From Desulfotignum sp. (GTDB lineage: Bacteria > Desulfobacterota > Desulfobacteria > Desulfobacterales > Desulfobacteraceae), in contig JAABSA010000010.1 in assembly GCA_011390635.1 (NCBI GenBank), forward strand, positions 51,954 to 115,953: DNA of 64,000 nt, read 5' to 3'. How positions within the stretch are numbered: the stretch's first letter is position 1; the number at the start of each line of letters is the position of its first letter. This document shows, piece after piece, positions 63,611 through 64,000 of the stretch. The notes beneath the pieces were generated by a model that worked only from the letters and a program-made list of their open reading frames with translations, ran no database searches and had not been told where the DNA came from. Both the position numbers and the translations under genes were made by a program.

Positions 63611-64000
63611 TTATTCCAGGGGATGGGTTGTATTTTTCACAATATCATGCTGCTGTCTTGCCAGCCTTCTGGCCCGGCCTTTTTCACTGATTGTCTGGAA
63701 AATATAATACAAAGATGGAATCAAAAAAATACCCAGGAAAGTGGCCACACACATACCGGAAAAAACCGCCGTGCCGATGGCCCTGCGGCTGCCGGCCCCG
63801 GCCCCGGTGGCGATGAGCATGGGAACCAGTCCGAAAATGAAAGTCAAAGAGGTCATGAGCACGGGCCGGAAGCGGATGGCCCCGCCGGTCACAGCCGCCT
63901 CTGCAATGGAAAGGCCTGCCAGACGCTGACCCCTGGCAAATTCAACAATAAGAATAGCATTTTTCGCTGCCAGACCCACCAGCAGCACCAGACCGATCTG
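63611..64000 (-). CDS. RND efflux pump (partial, C-terminal end)
   Basis: The 3' 390 bases of an RND transporter, still open at the window edge. LLVGLAAKNAILIVEFARG, FRPVLMTSLTFIFGLVPM and GTAVFSGMCVATFLGIFL are the conserved C-terminal membrane segments of HAE1/AcrB-type pumps, here shown in part. The 27-base gap to the outer membrane channel start implies one operon. Confidence 0.93.
   Translation of the reverse strand, partial: QIGLVLLVGLAAKNAILIVEFARGQRLAGLSIAEAAVTGGAIRFRPVLMTSLTFIFGLVPMLIATGAGAGSRRAIGTAVFSGMCVATFLGIFLIPSLYYIFQTISEKGRARRLARQQHDIVKNTTHPLE

Noticed and set aside
1..64000. CRISPR arrays, insertion sequences, tRNA and rRNA genes
   Set aside because: No direct repeat array, transposase gene or RNA gene was found on either strand.

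Overview
The window is a protein-dense bacterial chromosome segment of about 50% G+C. Its content points to an anaerobic member of the Desulfobacterota, probably Desulfobacterales-like. This is inferred from gene content (two EtfAB sets, an Etf-linked membrane Fe-S oxidoreductase, an Hnd/NuoEF-type diaphorase with FdhD, a CyuA-type Fe-S desulfidase, a two-barrel KamA-like radical SAM protein). No rRNA or tRNA gene was seen, so the taxon is not proven.

Layout. (1) 0-12.3 kb, redox and acyl-CoA oxidation: a three-subunit NAD(P)H diaphorase module with fdhD, then etfB-etfA and a membrane Fe-S oxidoreductase likely to pass Etf electrons to menaquinone, then an Fe-alcohol dehydrogenase, an acyl-CoA dehydrogenase and a second etfB-etfA. 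(2) 12.3-18.6 kb: a small unknown protein, a CyuA/YhaM-type desulfidase behind a structured leader, and a glycogen unit (free-standing CBM48 protein, glycogen phosphorylase, degenerate EAL-HDOD protein). (3) 18.7-28 kb, mixed: cobT under a cobalamin riboswitch, a zinc-ribbon protein, a YhdH/AcuI-type reductase, an MFS exporter, a DUF4438 protein, a THUMP RNA methyltransferase and a two-receiver/PEP-synthase-like protein. (4) 28-43.4 kb, an amino-acid-type catabolic island: proline racemase-family enzyme, amidohydrolase, PAS/sigma-54 activator, then a candidate sigma-54 promoter driving a polyamine-type ABC importer, an unknown 129-aa protein, an 822-aa two-barrel KamA homologue, an M23-like protein, a DUF362 protein and a large acyl-CoA dehydrogenase. 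(5) 43.4-58.9 kb, a second catabolic island arranged around a divergent promoter. Leftward run biotin carrier, biotin carboxylase and a PLP enzyme. Rightward run a 1114-aa M14 peptidase-like protein, a dipeptide importer, a GntR regulator and pxpABC (5-oxoprolinase). (6) 59-64 kb: AzlCD, a small membrane ORF, an exported Cache protein with a CheD-like C-terminus, and an RND efflux system cut by the window end.

How it fits together. Islands 4 and 5 each pair an importer, hydrolytic or isomerising enzymes and a dedicated regulator, so both look like uptake-and-degradation units for amino-acid-derived compounds. Electrons from acyl-CoA oxidation can enter the Etf/menaquinone system of region 1. 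The strongest candidates for undescribed biology are: the KamA-like two-barrel protein without the usual glycine-rich PLP motif and its sigma-54 island; the split biotin carboxylase plus PxpBC plus giant M14 protein; and the Cache protein whose C-terminus keeps a Thr/Cys/His arrangement like that of CheD but appears to be exported.
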